In this document: one piece after another, positions 28,909 through 40,182 of the stretch | Position numbering within the stretch: position 1 is the stretch's first letter | Layout of the letters: each line of letters opens with the position of its first letter | Source of the DNA: an uncultured Glaciecola sp. | Lineage (GTDB): Bacteria; Pseudomonadota; Gammaproteobacteria; Enterobacterales; Alteromonadaceae | Assembly (NCBI GenBank): GCA_937125395.1 | Contig: CAKZLI010000021.1 | Coordinates: forward strand, 1 to 64,000 | DNA length: 64,000 nt | Direction of reading: 5' to 3' | Made by a program: the position numbers and the translations under genes | The notes under the pieces: generated by a model | Seen by the model: only the letters and a program-made list of their open reading frames with translations | Databases searched by the model: none | What the model was told of the DNA's origin: nothing

Positions 28909-31182
28909 TTAATTAAAATCTATGTTATCGACGTCAATCGACCAACGGATCCGTAACTTATTTGCATATGCGGTGCAATCATCCACTATAGCGGTCACTG
29001 CTTTTTGCCTTAGATCGCGATAAGGGCTTTGAATAATCAGCATAAAACGATAGCGATTTTGCTTTTTTTCAATTAAACATGGAAGCGGACCGACCACCGA
29101 TAAATTAGGCATGTTAATTAATAACTGAGCAACATACTGCAAATATCGTAAGGTGAGCTGGGGATCTTCATCTTCAGCTCGGATTACCGTTTGAAAACTG
29201 TACGGCGGAAGAGTGGCATGTTGTCGCTCTTGTAATGCGTATCGCGCAAAATGCCCATAACCATTATTCACCAAATCTTGTAACAAAGGATGGCCTGGCT
29301 GAGTCGTTTGTAGAAATGTTTCACCTGGCTTATCTGCCCGACCCGCTCGGCCAGAAATCTGAGTAATTAGCTGTGCGAGTTTTTCTGGCGCTCTAAAATC
29401 AGCACTAAACAAGGCTCCATCAACATCCATGATCACCACGCAAGTCACATGTGCAAAATGATGGCCTTTCGCTAATATTTGCGTACCTAACAAAATCTGA
29501 TGTTGGCGTTGATTAATCGCTTCGATCGTATCGCTGAGTGTATCTTTGCCACGCATCGAATCAGAATCAATACGAACAGTAGAATACTGCGGGAATAACT
29601 GAGCCAACCCATCCTCTAATTGCTGTGTGCCCATGCCTTGAGTAATGAGATCACCAGCCCCACAACTTTGACATCGACTAGGTGGCAAATTAAACGCCAA
29701 GCAATGGTGACAGACCATACGCGATTGAGTCTTGTGATACGTCATCGGTTTGGCACAAGCTTGACATTCTTCTACCTGACCACACTGTTGACACAATACA
29801 GCGGGGGCAAAACCCCGACGATTGATGAAAATCAACACTTGATTGCCTTGCGCTAAGTGAGTTTGCAACATTGCGATAGTCGTATGAGCAAGTCCAAATT
29901 GTAATGGCTGGTTACACACATCAATAATATGTACCGGCGCAGTGGCAGCGTTACCAGCACGTTTTTGTAAGGTGTAATGTTGATACTTTCCGGACATAGC
30001 TCTATGTAACGTTTCTAGTACCGGTGTTGCAGTACCTAGGATCACCGGTATTTGTTTGCGTTGGGCCAACATGATTGCCACGTCACGGGCATGATAGCGC
30101 AGACCATCTTGTTGCTTAAATGAATCATCATGTTCTTCGTCAATAATGATCATGCCCAATTCGGGTAACGGCGTAAATATGGCAGAACGCGTGCCAATAA
30201 CTAACCCAATTTGGTTTAACCGCGCTTTTTGCCATACATTCAGACGTTCATTATCACTCAATCCTGAATGCAACACTCCGACTTCGATGCCAAAACGAGC
30301 CTCAAATCGGCCAACCGTTTGCGGGGTTAAGCCAATTTCAGGTACCAATATCAATACTTGTTGTTGACGTTGTAAGACTTGATTAATGATCTGTAAGTAG
30401 ACCTCTGTCTTGCCGCTTCCGGTGATCCCTTCAATCAAAAAACAGCCAAATTGATCTAGTTGTGCGGTAATGCCACTGATTGCAACAGACTGTTCAATAT
30501 TCGGTTTAAGCGCTTGGGTATGTGTAAAATATGCTGGTGCTTTTTGGGCATACCAATCACCGTATGGAGCAATATATTCGCGCTCAACGAGGACTGATTT
30601 TTTGATTAATGCCGTAATTAATGGTGTCGAAAAAACCTCACGTAAATAAGCTTTGTTGATCCCTGCAGACTCATCGATCGCCAAAGGTGTGTTGGGTTGA
30701 GTTTTAGCGGCAACATAACAAGCTAGCGCATGTTGTTTAGGGGCACGTTGCAATGTGATAAATGGCACAGTCTGGCTGATATCATGACCGGGCTGATTAA
30801 TTGCCTGTAATTCTGGACTCAAGCTAATCCCAAGTTGTGGTTTTGGTAGGCTCGATATGCGTTTGCGTAATGCCCTGGGCAAAGCCGCATGCATTACTTC
30901 CCCAATAGGATGCTGATAGTAATTAGCGACCCATTGTAATAACGCTAGCCATGACGGGTTAAAAATAGCAGTTTCATCCAAGACCGATTCAATGGGCTTA
31001 CACTTATCTGGATTGATCGCCATGTTGTCAGGTATCGTTTCCCATGCATTGACCACTACCCCCGTTAAATCACGATTAGCAAAACGCACTGCAACCCGCT
31101 TGCCAAGCTCAACGGTTCCTGTATGAGTGTAGTGAAATGTCTTACGCAATGGGACTGGCACTGCGACTGCTAAAAAGGCCAT
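28909..31182 (-). CDS. priA: Primosomal protein N' (replication restart helicase PriA)
   Basis: 757 aa (E. coli 732). N-terminal 3'-DNA-binding domain, then an SF2 helicase with Walker A GITGSGKTE (residues 252-260) and IIIDEEHDDSFKQQ as motif II. The zinc region has eight cysteines in four pairs (CQQC, CQAC, CHHC, CQSC) inserted between the helicase lobes. Late motifs LGTQILAKGHHF and QISGRAGRA are present. Divergent from rpmE, as in E. coli and relatives. Confidence 0.96.
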   Translation of the reverse strand: MAFLAVAVPVPLRKTFHYTHTGTVELGKRVAVRFANRDLTGVVVNAWETIPDNMAINPDKCKPIESVLDETAIFNPSWLALLQWVANYYQHPIGEVMHAALPRALRKRISSLPKPQLGISLSPELQAINQPGHDISQTVPFITLQRAPKQHALACYVAAKTQPNTPLAIDESAGINKAYLREVFSTPLITALIKKSVLVEREYIAPYGDWYAQKAPAYFTHTQALKPNIEQSVAISGITAQLDQFGCFLIEGITGSGKTEVYLQIINQVLQRQQQVLILVPEIGLTPQTVGRFEARFGIEVGVLHSGLSDNERLNVWQKARLNQIGLVIGTRSAIFTPLPELGMIIIDEEHDDSFKQQDGLRYHARDVAIMLAQRKQIPVILGTATPVLETLHRAMSGKYQHYTLQKRAGNAATAPVHIIDVCNQPLQFGLAHTTIAMLQTHLAQGNQVLIFINRRGFAPAVLCQQCGQVEECQACAKPMTYHKTQSRMVCHHCLAFNLPPSRCQSCGAGDLITQGMGTQQLEDGLAQLFPQYSTVRIDSDSMRGKDTLSDTIEAINQRQHQILLGTQILAKGHHFAHVTCVVIMDVDGALFSADFRAPEKLAQLITQISGRAGRADKPGETFLQTTQPGHPLLQDLVNNGYGHFARYALQERQHATLPPYSFQTVIRAEDEDPQLTLRYLQYVAQLLINMPNLSVVGPLPCLIEKKQNRYRFMLIIQSPYRDLRQKAVTAIVDDCTAYANKLRIRWSIDVDNIDFN

Positions 31183-31370
31183 GAATTATCGTTATTTGTG
31201 TGCAATTATGGGTTTATAATACGATTATACTTGATCAAAACGCTAAGTTACATTAATATGCGCGTCCATTTTGCGACAACCTGCACATGCGGATTGTCAT
31301 TTTTATTATTGCGTGTGGTGTACAGCTTCGGGTTGTATAGCGATACGGCCTAAATTATTAAGGTAATCCC

Positions 31371-31583
31371 ATGAAAAAAGATATACACCCAAAATATGCT
31401 GAAATAACAGCGACTTGTTCTTGTGGTAATGTCATGAAAGTACGTTCTACTGTAGGTAAAGATTTGAACCTAGACGTATGTTCATCATGTCACCCGTTCT
31501 ATACTGGTAAGCAACGTAACGTTGATACTGGTGGACGTGTAGATAAATTCAACAAGCGTTTCAGTGCACTTGGTAAAAAATAA
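31371..31583 (+). CDS. rpmE: 50S ribosomal protein L31, zinc-binding type
   Basis: 70 aa. Four cysteines at C16, C18, C37 and C40 (TCSCGN, CSSCHPF) mark the zinc-containing L31 rather than the Cys-free paralog Ykg[12 protein letters not shown] is the conserved C-terminal stretch. In the family, L31 is a reserve of zinc that Zur-controlled paralogs can replace; no paralog is in this window. Divergent from priA; followed by a strong terminator. Confidence 0.97.
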   Translation: MKKDIHPKYAEITATCSCGNVMKVRSTVGKDLNLDVCSSCHPFYTGKQRNVDTGGRVDKFNKRFSALGKK

Positions 31584-31620
31584 GCATTTAGCGCTCAAAG
31601 CAGCGTAAATATTGCTATAA

Positions 31621-31647
31621 AAAAAGCGCTCTATGAGCGCTTTTTTT
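31621..31647. terminator. Bidirectional terminator between rpmE and metJ
   Basis: AAAAAGCGCTC (31621-31631), a 3-base loop, and GAGCGCTTTTT with seven T from 31641. It serves rpmE on the + strand, and its A-run serves metJ on the - strand. The stem includes the metJ stop codon (31631-31633), so the last metJ codons lie inside the hairpin. Confidence 0.85.
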
Positions 31648-31963
31648 GTGACTCTTCTAATTCAACATCCAAGCCCATCTGTGCCATAATTTTACGCGCT
31701 TCTTCAGGCACACGATTAGGATTGCCCTTTTTAAGATCCCCATCATTAGGTAATGGTTGCCCGGTAAACGCATGTAAAAATGCTTCACATAACAATTCTG
31801 AATTAGTGGCATGACGTAAGTTACTGACTTGTCGTCGAGTCCGTTCGTCAGTTAACACTTTTAGAACATTGATTGGGATTGAGACAGTGACTTTCTTCAC
31901 TTGCTCGCTTTTTTTTCCATGTTCTGCGTACGGATGAAGATATTTTCCATTCCATTTAGCCAT
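31631..31963 (-). CDS. metJ: Methionine repressor MetJ
   Basis: Ribbon-helix-helix repressor that uses SAM as corepressor for methionine genes. 110 aa (E. coli 105). Visible: [21 protein letters not shown], the DNA-contact strand [23 protein letters not shown], and helix [21 protein letters not shown]. It is divergent from metF, with tandem Met boxes (32086-32101) between them that probably control both. Confidence 0.96.
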   Translation of the reverse strand: MAKWNGKYLHPYAEHGKKSEQVKKVTVSIPINVLKVLTDERTRRQVSNLRHATNSELLCEAFLHAFTGQPLPNDGDLKKGNPNRVPEEARKIMAQMGLDVELEESQKKRS

Positions 31964-32085
31964 AAAGTAGACCTCTAACGTGATAGCGAATATTGTTATT
32001 ATTATGATTTATGCTTAAAAGCTATAGGTTATTAGCAGAAGTTCAAACAGTAATGCTTGACCATCACACCGATATTCCGTAGTTT

Positions 32086-32101
32086 AGACGTCTAAACGTC
32101 T
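32086..32101. promoter_or_regulatory. Tandem MetJ operators (Met boxes)
   Basis: AGACGTCT (32086-32093, exact consensus) is followed without gap by AAACGTCT (32094-32101, one mismatch). MetJ dimers bind such adjacent 8-mers cooperatively. The site lies 31 bases before the metF ATG and 123 before the metJ ATG. Confidence 0.85.
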
Positions 32102-32122
32102 ATTGTATACATATTTATTTGA

Positions 32123-33894
<1,772 letters not shown>

Positions 33895-33908
33895 TAATAA
33901 TTAGGTGA

Positions 33909-34553
33909 TTAGTTTTTCATGGACGCGATAAACGTATCCGACTGCTTAATTGCCATGTTCATCTCATCAATCAGGTTCTTAACGTCTTTTTTGATCACGG
34001 CTAATTCGCCTTGCAAAGCCCCAACTGCATTTGCGTTAAGATTATGTTTGAGATACAACACATTGTTTTGCAGTGCATTGAGCACCGGTGGCATACTGCT
34101 TTCGACTTTACGCATTGCCCGCAACATTGATTTATATTTGCCTTGGGTATCGCGTAATTTACGCTGACTATCCCGCTTAAGACTATTGTTGGTGTATAAC
34201 GTTAATTCGTCTTCCCACTCGGTAAATAGTGCTTCTGCAACACTCTCTACTTTATCAATACGGGTAGTCACAGTGGTTGCTGCGACTTCTGAGTCAATGT
34301 ACTGCTCATTTAATGCATCGTACACTTCTTCAAGCTCACCGCCGTCAAAATTAATCAACGCACTGAACTCTTCTAACGCGGAGGTAAATTGCACTTGTGC
34401 GTCAGTTTGGGAGTCACGTGCATCTTCAACACGGTCGACGAGGATATCGCGTTTTTCGATACCGAGTTTTTCCCAAGCACTATAATAAGCACTTTGACAG
34501 GCCGTTAATAAACACAAACTAGTGATACATACTATTTTTTGGATACTGGTCAT
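33909..34553 (-). CDS. DUF2959 family lipoprotein
   Basis: 214 aa from the ATG at 34553, which has AAGGAG six bases upstream. Lipoprotein signal with lipobox LTAC. The mature chain is helical and coiled-coil-like: SAYYSAWEKLGIEKRDILVDRVEDARDSQ, then EEFSALINFDGGELEEVYDAL (split here by residue context) and a long Lys/Asn-rich C-terminal helix. This is the DUF2959 pattern, found in marine gammaproteobacteria; no function is established to my knowledge. Convergent with yihY. Confidence 0.8.
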   Translation of the reverse strand: MTSIQKIVCITSLCLLTACQSAYYSAWEKLGIEKRDILVDRVEDARDSQTDAQVQFTSALEEFSALINFDGGELEEVYDALNEQYIDSEVAATTVTTRIDKVESVAEALFTEWEDELTLYTNNSLKRDSQRKLRDTQGKYKSMLRAMRKVESSMPPVLNALQNNVLYLKHNLNANAVGALQGELAVIKKDVKNLIDEMNMAIKQSDTFIASMKN

Positions 34554-34630
34554 GAACAACTCCTTTGATCATTATTTAGATGGTCGATTAATAGACAATA
34601 GACCATTGTCGCAATTATCGTAATTTTTTG

Positions 34631-34858
34631 TTACGAACGATAACGTGCCGCATCGATGATTGACCAAATATGGAATATGACACCAACCGGCCATAAAAAA
34701 ATCAATATGACGGTTGCAGCTAATGCGTAACATACTGTTGCAACTACAAAAAACATTAGCGCACGTAAGATACGCCCCTGTACTAGCTGCCCTAAACCAG
34801 GGATAAAAACATTACAAATTGCGGCGATCACATTGCCGCCTGATCCTTGTTGAGACAT
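34631..34858 (-). CDS. Small TM2-like membrane protein
   Basis: 75 aa. N-terminal polar segment, then IPGLGQLVQGRILRAL, which resembles the PGLGxxYxG turn of TM2-like small membrane proteins, then two hydrophobic helices (about 33-62) and a C-terminal SIIDAARYRS. Probably two-pass inner-membrane protein. Ribosome site upstream AAGGTAAAAT is fair. Same strand as the DUF2959 gene, separated by 77 bases. Function unknown. Confidence 0.75.
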   Translation of the reverse strand: MSQQGSGGNVIAAICNVFIPGLGQLVQGRILRALMFFVVATVCYALAATVILIFLWPVGVIFHIWSIIDAARYRS

Positions 34859-34943
34859 ATTTTATTTTACCTTGTGATTAATGGTTGCATCTTGTTGCCG
34901 ATTAATAGATAAATTAGACTATAAATCATAGAATAACAACTAT

Positions 34944-35930
34944 ATGCGACAGTTATACACAATTTCTAAACCCTTTAATGATGGTTTTTTGCCCGTCAGT
35001 GATGGTCATGCGTTATATTTTGAAGAATCGGGCAATCCTGAGGGTATCCCTGTTTTATTCATTCATGGCGGTCCTGGGGCCGGTCTCAGTGATGATTATA
35101 CTCGCATGTTTGATACAACTATCTATCGTGTTATTGGATTTGAACAACGCGGCTGCGGGCGCTCTACGCCGTTTGCCTCGTTAAACAACAATACTACCGC
35201 CCACCTACTCGCTGATATTGATCAATTACGGACACATTTAGAGATTAGTCAATGGGTCGTTTTTGGGGGCAGTTGGGGGGCGACACTCGCGCTGTTAACT
35301 GCGATAAAACAGCCCAAAACAGTGCTTGGATTAATCTTGCGCGGCGTGTTTTTGGGTCGTCAAGAAGATATTGAATGGTATATCTGTCCTAACGGTGGGG
35401 CTGCACAACTCTACCCAGAGCACTATGAAGCCTTTGTCCAAGATATACCGTCATTGACTGATGCGGCTGATATTTGCGCTGCATTTGTAACCCTGTTTAA
35501 TCAAAAAAACAAATTTAAAAAAGCCAATGCCTTGCGCTCATGGTATGGCTGGGAAGAGCGGATTTCACGGATCCAACACCCTTATGGCGATCCACTGTAT
35601 AATTATGATCTCCATCAAATTGCGTCTTTAGCCATGCTTGAATGTCATTATTTGCAGCACCACTGTTTTATCGACGAAAACTACATCTTAGAAAACATCC
35701 ATCGGATTGCGCATATTCCTGGATATATTGTACATGGTCGATATGATATGATCTGCAAAATAGAAGCGTCTTATTCATTGCAGCAGCTTTGGCCTAATAG
35801 CCAGTTGACGATTGTGCCTGATGCAGGGCATAGTACATCTGAGCCTTCCATCGCATTTTCATTAAAAATGGCCACTGATACCATGACCAAATTAATCCAC
35901 CATCATACTCCGTTAACATGCGCGGACTAA
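34944..35930 (+). CDS. pip: Proline iminopeptidase (S33 family)
   Basis: Removes N-terminal proline from peptides; cytoplasmic alpha/beta hydrolase. 328 aa. Oxyanion region HGGPGAG (residues 41-47), nucleophile S110 in VFGGSWGATLAL, acid D in VHGRYDMIC and base H in PDAGHS. QRGCGRSTPFAS is diagnostic of the family. The tail overlaps dtd by 13 bases, so the two are coupled; this pairing is seen in marine gammaproteobacteria. Confidence 0.93.
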   Translation: MRQLYTISKPFNDGFLPVSDGHALYFEESGNPEGIPVLFIHGGPGAGLSDDYTRMFDTTIYRVIGFEQRGCGRSTPFASLNNNTTAHLLADIDQLRTHLEISQWVVFGGSWGATLALLTAIKQPKTVLGLILRGVFLGRQEDIEWYICPNGGAAQLYPEHYEAFVQDIPSLTDAADICAAFVTLFNQKNKFKKANALRSWYGWEERISRIQHPYGDPLYNYDLHQIASLAMLECHYLQHHCFIDENYILENIHRIAHIPGYIVHGRYDMICKIEASYSLQQLWPNSQLTIVPDAGHSTSEPSIAFSLKMATDTMTKLIHHHTPLTCAD

Positions 35931-36367
35931 TTCAACGAGTCACTCAAGCCAGTGTCACTGTTAATCACCAATGTATTGGTGAGATTAGCACAGGCGCATT
36001 ATTATTACTCGGTGTAGAAGCAGATGATAATGAACAAAACGCAGCCAAAATGGTCAATAAAGTATTACGCCTAAGAATGTTTAATGATCAGCAACATAAG
36101 ATGAATCTCAACTTAGAACAAATTGCCGGTCAAATTTTGGTAATATCGCAATTTACGTTAGTGGCTGATACGCACAAGGGTAATCGCCCAGGGTTTTCTA
36201 AAGGGGCAACCCCTGAGCACGGACTAGCGATGTACCAACGATTTATTGAATTGTTAACGGCGCAGACAAGGTTACCTCAAGACCATATTGCGACAGGCCA
36301 ATTTGGCGCTGATATGCAAGTGGCATTAATTAACGATGGTCCAGTGACATTTTCATTGCAGACCTAA
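35918..36367 (+). CDS. dtd: D-aminoacyl-tRNA deacylase
   Basis: Hydrolyses D-amino acids (and glycine from tRNA-Ala) from tRNA, a proofreading step. 149 aa. Starts MRGLIQRVTQASVTVNHQ; both signature motifs are present, SQFTLVADTHKGNRPGFS (with SQFTL) and the cross-subunit motif NDGPVTF. Start overlaps pip. Downstream lies the acetyltransferase/hotdog gene, as in E. coli where dtd precedes yiiD. Confidence 0.96.
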   Translation: MRGLIQRVTQASVTVNHQCIGEISTGALLLLGVEADDNEQNAAKMVNKVLRLRMFNDQQHKMNLNLEQIAGQILVISQFTLVADTHKGNRPGFSKGATPEHGLAMYQRFIELLTAQTRLPQDHIATGQFGADMQVALINDGPVTFSLQT

Positions 36368-36382
36368 TAACTGGATATTGTT

Positions 36383-37294
36383 TTGTATAAGATCATCACT
36401 CCTACTACTCCTGAACAATTAGAACAGTACTTTGAGTTTCGCTGGAAGATCCTCAAATCACCGTTTAATTTTCCATTGGGTTCAGAAAAAGACGAATATG
36501 AATCAGTTGCCGAACATCGTATGTTGCTAAATGCAAACAACGAAATTATGGCCATTGGTCGAGTGCATTTTAACAATGCTGATGAAGTGCAAATTAGACA
36601 TATTGCAGTGGCATTTGACGCTCATGGTAAAGGCTATGGACGACTCATTGTTGCTACGCTAGAAAGTTATGCATTGGAGCAAGGTGCTATTCGCGCAGTA
36701 ACCAATAGCCTAGAAACATCACGTGCTTTTTTTGAGCGATGTGACTATCAACAAGCACAAGCACCTGATGCCTTGAGTAAGTTAAACCGCATTCATATGG
36801 TTAAAAAGCTCGTTGCTCAGCAGTATTTGATTCACTCGGATTGGTGTGAAGAGTTGCAACGGACATGGGAGAGTACTATCCCCATCTCTGATCACATGGG
36901 CATCAAATTACACCAATACTCAGGATCCACCTTAGAAGTCCGCGCCTCGCTGAATAAAAATGTTAACTTACATGGCACTATGTTTGCCGGTAGCGTATTT
37001 TCATTAGCCACTTTAACTGGTTGGGGAATGATTTTTTTACAACTCAAACGTAAAAAGTTAACCGGTGAAATTGTCTTAGGGGATGGGAACATTCATTATC
37101 ATAAACCATTGACCACTCAACCTAGAGCTATGGTATATATCGAGCACTATAAATGTGATTATGCTGACTTGCAAAATAACAAAAAAATGCAAGTAGCAGT
37201 GACTGTCAATATTTTAGATGGGGATAACCCAGTCGCTGAATTCAAAGGCGTATATTGGGTATTACCCACTAAACCCACAATCGACGCACATTAG
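36383..37294 (+). CDS. Bifunctional GNAT acetyltransferase / hotdog thioesterase (YiiD/FabY-like)
   Basis: 303 aa. Residues about 1-140 are a GNAT domain (IRHIAVAFDAHGKGYGRLIV is the acetyl-CoA loop). Residues about 155-300 are a YiiD_C hotdog thioesterase-like domain (NLHGTMFAGSVFSLATLTGWG, NIHYHKPL). Same two-domain order as E. coli YiiD/FabY. The start appears to be TTG at 36383: it aligns with the family N-terminus (MYKIITPTTPEQLEQYFEFR) and no in-frame ATG precedes the conserved region. Follows dtd by 15 bases. Confidence 0.86.
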   Translation: MYKIITPTTPEQLEQYFEFRWKILKSPFNFPLGSEKDEYESVAEHRMLLNANNEIMAIGRVHFNNADEVQIRHIAVAFDAHGKGYGRLIVATLESYALEQGAIRAVTNSLETSRAFFERCDYQQAQAPDALSKLNRIHMVKKLVAQQYLIHSDWCEELQRTWESTIPISDHMGIKLHQYSGSTLEVRASLNKNVNLHGTMFAGSVFSLATLTGWGMIFLQLKRKKLTGEIVLGDGNIHYHKPLTTQPRAMVYIEHYKCDYADLQNNKKMQVAVTVNILDGDNPVAEFKGVYWVLPTKPTIDAH

Positions 37295-37302
37295 CCGTAG
37301 GC

Positions 37303-37338
37303 AAAAAAAAACCTGAAATAATATTCAGGTTTTTTTTA
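37303..37338. terminator. Bidirectional terminator between the YiiD-like gene and rpoH
   Basis: An A-run, then ACCTGAA (37311-37317), a 6-base loop and TTCAGGT (37324-37330), then a T-run to 37337. The symmetric A/T flanks allow termination for both convergent genes. Confidence 0.85.
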
Positions 37339-37364
37339 ATGCAATAGATTAAGTTAATTTATGG

Positions 37365-38216
37365 CTATGCCATTGCTGCTTGAATCTTCTTCATTGCATT
37401 CTTTTCTATCTGGCGCACACGCTCAGCGGAAACGTCGTATTTGGCCGCTAAGTCTTGTAACGTCATTTTGTTATCGCTTAACCAGCGAGTCTCAATGATA
37501 TGCTGAGAGCGCTCATCTAACGTTTTAATCGCAGAATACAATCGTGCTGATGCATTGCTATTGAAATCTGCGTTAATCACCTTAGATTCTACGTCTTCTG
37601 ATTTATCTTGTAGGTATTGTGCAGGTGAAAAATTAGTATTGTCATCACCATCATCACTAGATAGATCAAATGCCGTATCTTGGCTACCCATTCGGGCTTC
37701 CATTTGCAGCACTTCTTTTTCACTGACACCTAATTCTTGTGCTACTTTTTGCACCTCATTGTGAGTAAACCAACCAAGACGTTTTTTGGATTTTCGCAAA
37801 TTAAAGAATAATTTACGTTGCGCTTTGGTGGTGGCTACTTTGACTATTCGCCAATTCTTTAAGACGAATTCATGTATCTCAGCTTTGATCCAATGCACTG
37901 CAAATGAGACCAAACGAACACCTACATTTGGATCGAATCGTTTGACCGCTTTCATCAAGCCAATGTTACCTTCTTGAATAAGATCAGCTTGAGCTAGGCC
38001 GTAGCCTGAATAAGATTTTGCGATATGTACCACAAAACGAAGATGAGACATGACTAATTCACGCGCAGCGGTAAGATCACCTTCGTTAAATAAGCGTTCG
38101 GCTAGGGATTTTTCGGCATCAGCAGTTAGCATCGGTATAGTACCAACCGATTGCATGTAGCTTTCAATACTACCACTTTGAGGAATAGTTAATGCCATTT
38201 GCATTGATTTACTCAT
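37365..38216 (-). CDS. rpoH: RNA polymerase heat-shock sigma factor (sigma-32)
   Basis: 283 aa (E. coli 284) from the ATG at 38216, with GGAG nine bases upstream. Region 2 has [30 protein letters not shown] (shown here as landmarks only) and [20 protein letters not shown]; the RpoH box near residues 133-142 ([10 protein letters not shown]) is diagnostic. Region 4 ends [23 protein letters not shown]. The 222-base upstream region is AT-rich and may carry the usual 5' mRNA thermosensor, but I could not fold it by eye. Confidence 0.97.
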   Translation of the reverse strand: MSKSMQMALTIPQSGSIESYMQSVGTIPMLTADAEKSLAERLFNEGDLTAARELVMSHLRFVVHIAKSYSGYGLAQADLIQEGNIGLMKAVKRFDPNVGVRLVSFAVHWIKAEIHEFVLKNWRIVKVATTKAQRKLFFNLRKSKKRLGWFTHNEVQKVAQELGVSEKEVLQMEARMGSQDTAFDLSSDDGDDNTNFSPAQYLQDKSEDVESKVINADFNSNASARLYSAIKTLDERSQHIIETRWLSDNKMTLQDLAAKYDVSAERVRQIEKNAMKKIQAAMA

Positions 38217-38438
38217 CAAACAGAACTCCATAATTTATTTACGTGTTTAATATACCAAAGGATGTTGCACATTGCGAGATTTTCACACTGTTGCTACCTA
38301 TTATATAGACCGGTATATAGACTAAATAGTTTCAACATATATGGTGTTTATATCATATATTTCAAGGCCCAATTAACATTTTTATTACAACTTCAGTATT
38401 ATTGTTTAATTAATAGAGACTTAGGATGTTAATAAATA

Positions 38439-39422
38439 TTACTTCGGCTCAATTTCTTTAATGTGTTTTTGTACCGAGATAATCGAGCCAATTAAGCCCA
38501 AACTAATTGAGATTGCCAAAATAATACCTAGTGCAACCATATCTAACCCTGTAATTGTAAATTCAGTTTGGTACAAGCCTGCTAAATTTTCAACACCGGT
38601 TTGGATCCACCACAACAAAAATGCCACTAACATCCAAGCCAACATACCACCTAAAAAACCATACCAAAATCCAGTATACAAAAATGGGAAGCGAATAAAG
38701 TTATCGGTCGCACCAACTAGTTTCATTACAACAATCTCATCTCGTTGACTTAAAATATTAAGCCGTATCGTATTGCCTATTATTAATACGACTGAAACAC
38801 ATAATAAGATCGCCACAATCCAGACAATATCCTTAGCTATCGAGACGATCGAATAGAGTTTTTCTAGCCATTCAATATCTAACTTACCAAAATCAACAAC
38901 GGATTGTTGCTCTAGATCTTGCAGTAATATCTTGGCAGCATCGGGCTGTAAATAGTCAATTTTGGGTGTCACTAGTAACACATAAGGCAGTGGATTTTTG
39001 TCCAGATAAGCTAATGAATCACCTAAACCCGATAAACTCTCAAATTCAGCTAATGCATCCTCCGGTTCGATTAAACGTGCATCATCAATCTTTGTCGTCA
39101 TCAATGACACTGCAACTAGCAATTGCTTAGCTTGAGTGGCAGTGGTATCAGCCTTTAGATATAACGAAATCTCACCAGCATCTTCCCATCCTGCGGTGAC
39201 TTTTTCTGTATTTTTGACCATTATATACAATGTGCTCGGTAACGTAATACTGAGTCCAAGTACACCGATCGTCATCATGGTTGCTAATGGCGATCGCCAT
39301 AAATCACCTAAACTGGCTAAAGCTTGGCGGAAATGATTAATCCCCCCCATAAAAATACGCTGAAATAAGCCCACTTTGCGAACTTTGCTTGCACCACTGC
39401 GCTCTGTAAATAATAAACTCAT
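38439..39422 (-). CDS. ftsX: Cell division ABC transporter permease FtsX
   Basis: 327 aa. N-terminal cytoplasmic segment, first helix around MMTIGVLGLSITLPSTLYIM, a large periplasmic loop (about 75-195) that recruits the amidase activator EnvC in E. coli, then three more helices. LNILSQRDEIVVMKLVGATDNFIRFPFLYTGF is the FtsX core. FtsX with FtsE controls septal wall hydrolysis. Start overlaps the ftsE stop (ATGA). The ftsY-ftsE-ftsX-rpoH order is conserved. Confidence 0.95.
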   Translation of the reverse strand: MSLLFTERSGASKVRKVGLFQRIFMGGINHFRQALASLGDLWRSPLATMMTIGVLGLSITLPSTLYIMVKNTEKVTAGWEDAGEISLYLKADTTATQAKQLLVAVSLMTTKIDDARLIEPEDALAEFESLSGLGDSLAYLDKNPLPYVLLVTPKIDYLQPDAAKILLQDLEQQSVVDFGKLDIEWLEKLYSIVSIAKDIVWIVAILLCVSVVLIIGNTIRLNILSQRDEIVVMKLVGATDNFIRFPFLYTGFWYGFLGGMLAWMLVAFLLWWIQTGVENLAGLYQTEFTITGLDMVALGIILAISISLGLIGSIISVQKHIKEIEPK

Positions 39423-40162
39423 AACGTGTACTTCGGCGGTAATTTAGTGATTGGTGGTTGATTCAGATCATCTGCACCCAAAAAAGCGTCTTGACCTTCA
39501 GCCAAACCATCGTCAATCATGCGCCCTTCTTTGATTGTTAACGTCCGATATTTCATGCGCGCGATCAGACCTAGATCATGAGTTGCAATAAACACGCTAA
39601 CCCCTGCTTGATTAAAGTCTTCAAATAATTGCATGATTTCCATAGATAACTTGGGGTCAAGGTTGCCGGTCGGTTCATCAGCTAACAACAGTGGTGGACG
39701 ATTTACCACTGCACGAGCAATACCGACACGTTGTTGTTCACCTCCAGAAAGGGTCTGGGGATGTTGTTGAGTTTTATGCAGCAATCCCACCATTTCAAGC
39801 GCAGATGACACGCGCTTTTGGATTTGTTTACGAGAATACCCTTCAATGATCAAAGGTAACGCAACATTATCAAATACCGTTTTATCCATTAATAATTGAT
39901 GCGATTGAAAAATCATGCCAATGTCTCGGCGGATATAAGGTACTTGACTGGGTTTAATTTGATTTAGATTATGCCCATTGATCAACACATTGCCAACACT
40001 GGGACGCTCCATCAGGCTGATGAGCTTGAGTATGGTGCTCTTACCTGCCCCTGAATGCCCCGTCAAAAATGCCATTTCACCTGGTTCAATATGAAAATCG
40101 ACTTTTTGTAAGGCTTGTTGTCCGCCTGGATAGGTTTTGCTGACATGGTCAAACTTAATCAT
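39419..40162 (-). CDS. ftsE: Cell division ABC transporter ATPase FtsE
   Basis: 247 aa. Walker A GHSGAGKS (residues 35-42), Q-loop, signature [14 protein letters not shown], Walker [13 protein letters not shown] and H-loop ATHD. Begins [14 protein letters not shown], as in E. coli FtsE. The C-terminal tail after GRMIDDG is about 25 residues longer than in E. coli, Pro-rich, of unknown meaning. Lies between ftsY (20-base gap) and ftsX (4-base overlap). Confidence 0.96.
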   Translation of the reverse strand: MIKFDHVSKTYPGGQQALQKVDFHIEPGEMAFLTGHSGAGKSTILKLISLMERPSVGNVLINGHNLNQIKPSQVPYIRRDIGMIFQSHQLLMDKTVFDNVALPLIIEGYSRKQIQKRVSSALEMVGLLHKTQQHPQTLSGGEQQRVGIARAVVNRPPLLLADEPTGNLDPKLSMEIMQLFEDFNQAGVSVFIATHDLGLIARMKYRTLTIKEGRMIDDGLAEGQDAFLGADDLNQPPITKLPPKYTL

Positions 40163-40182
40163 AATGGCTTCTTAATAGTAAA

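Noticed and set aside
38217..38438. Possible RNA thermosensor before rpoH
   Set aside because: Expected from E. coli, but I could not support a specific fold by eye, so I do not list it as a feature.
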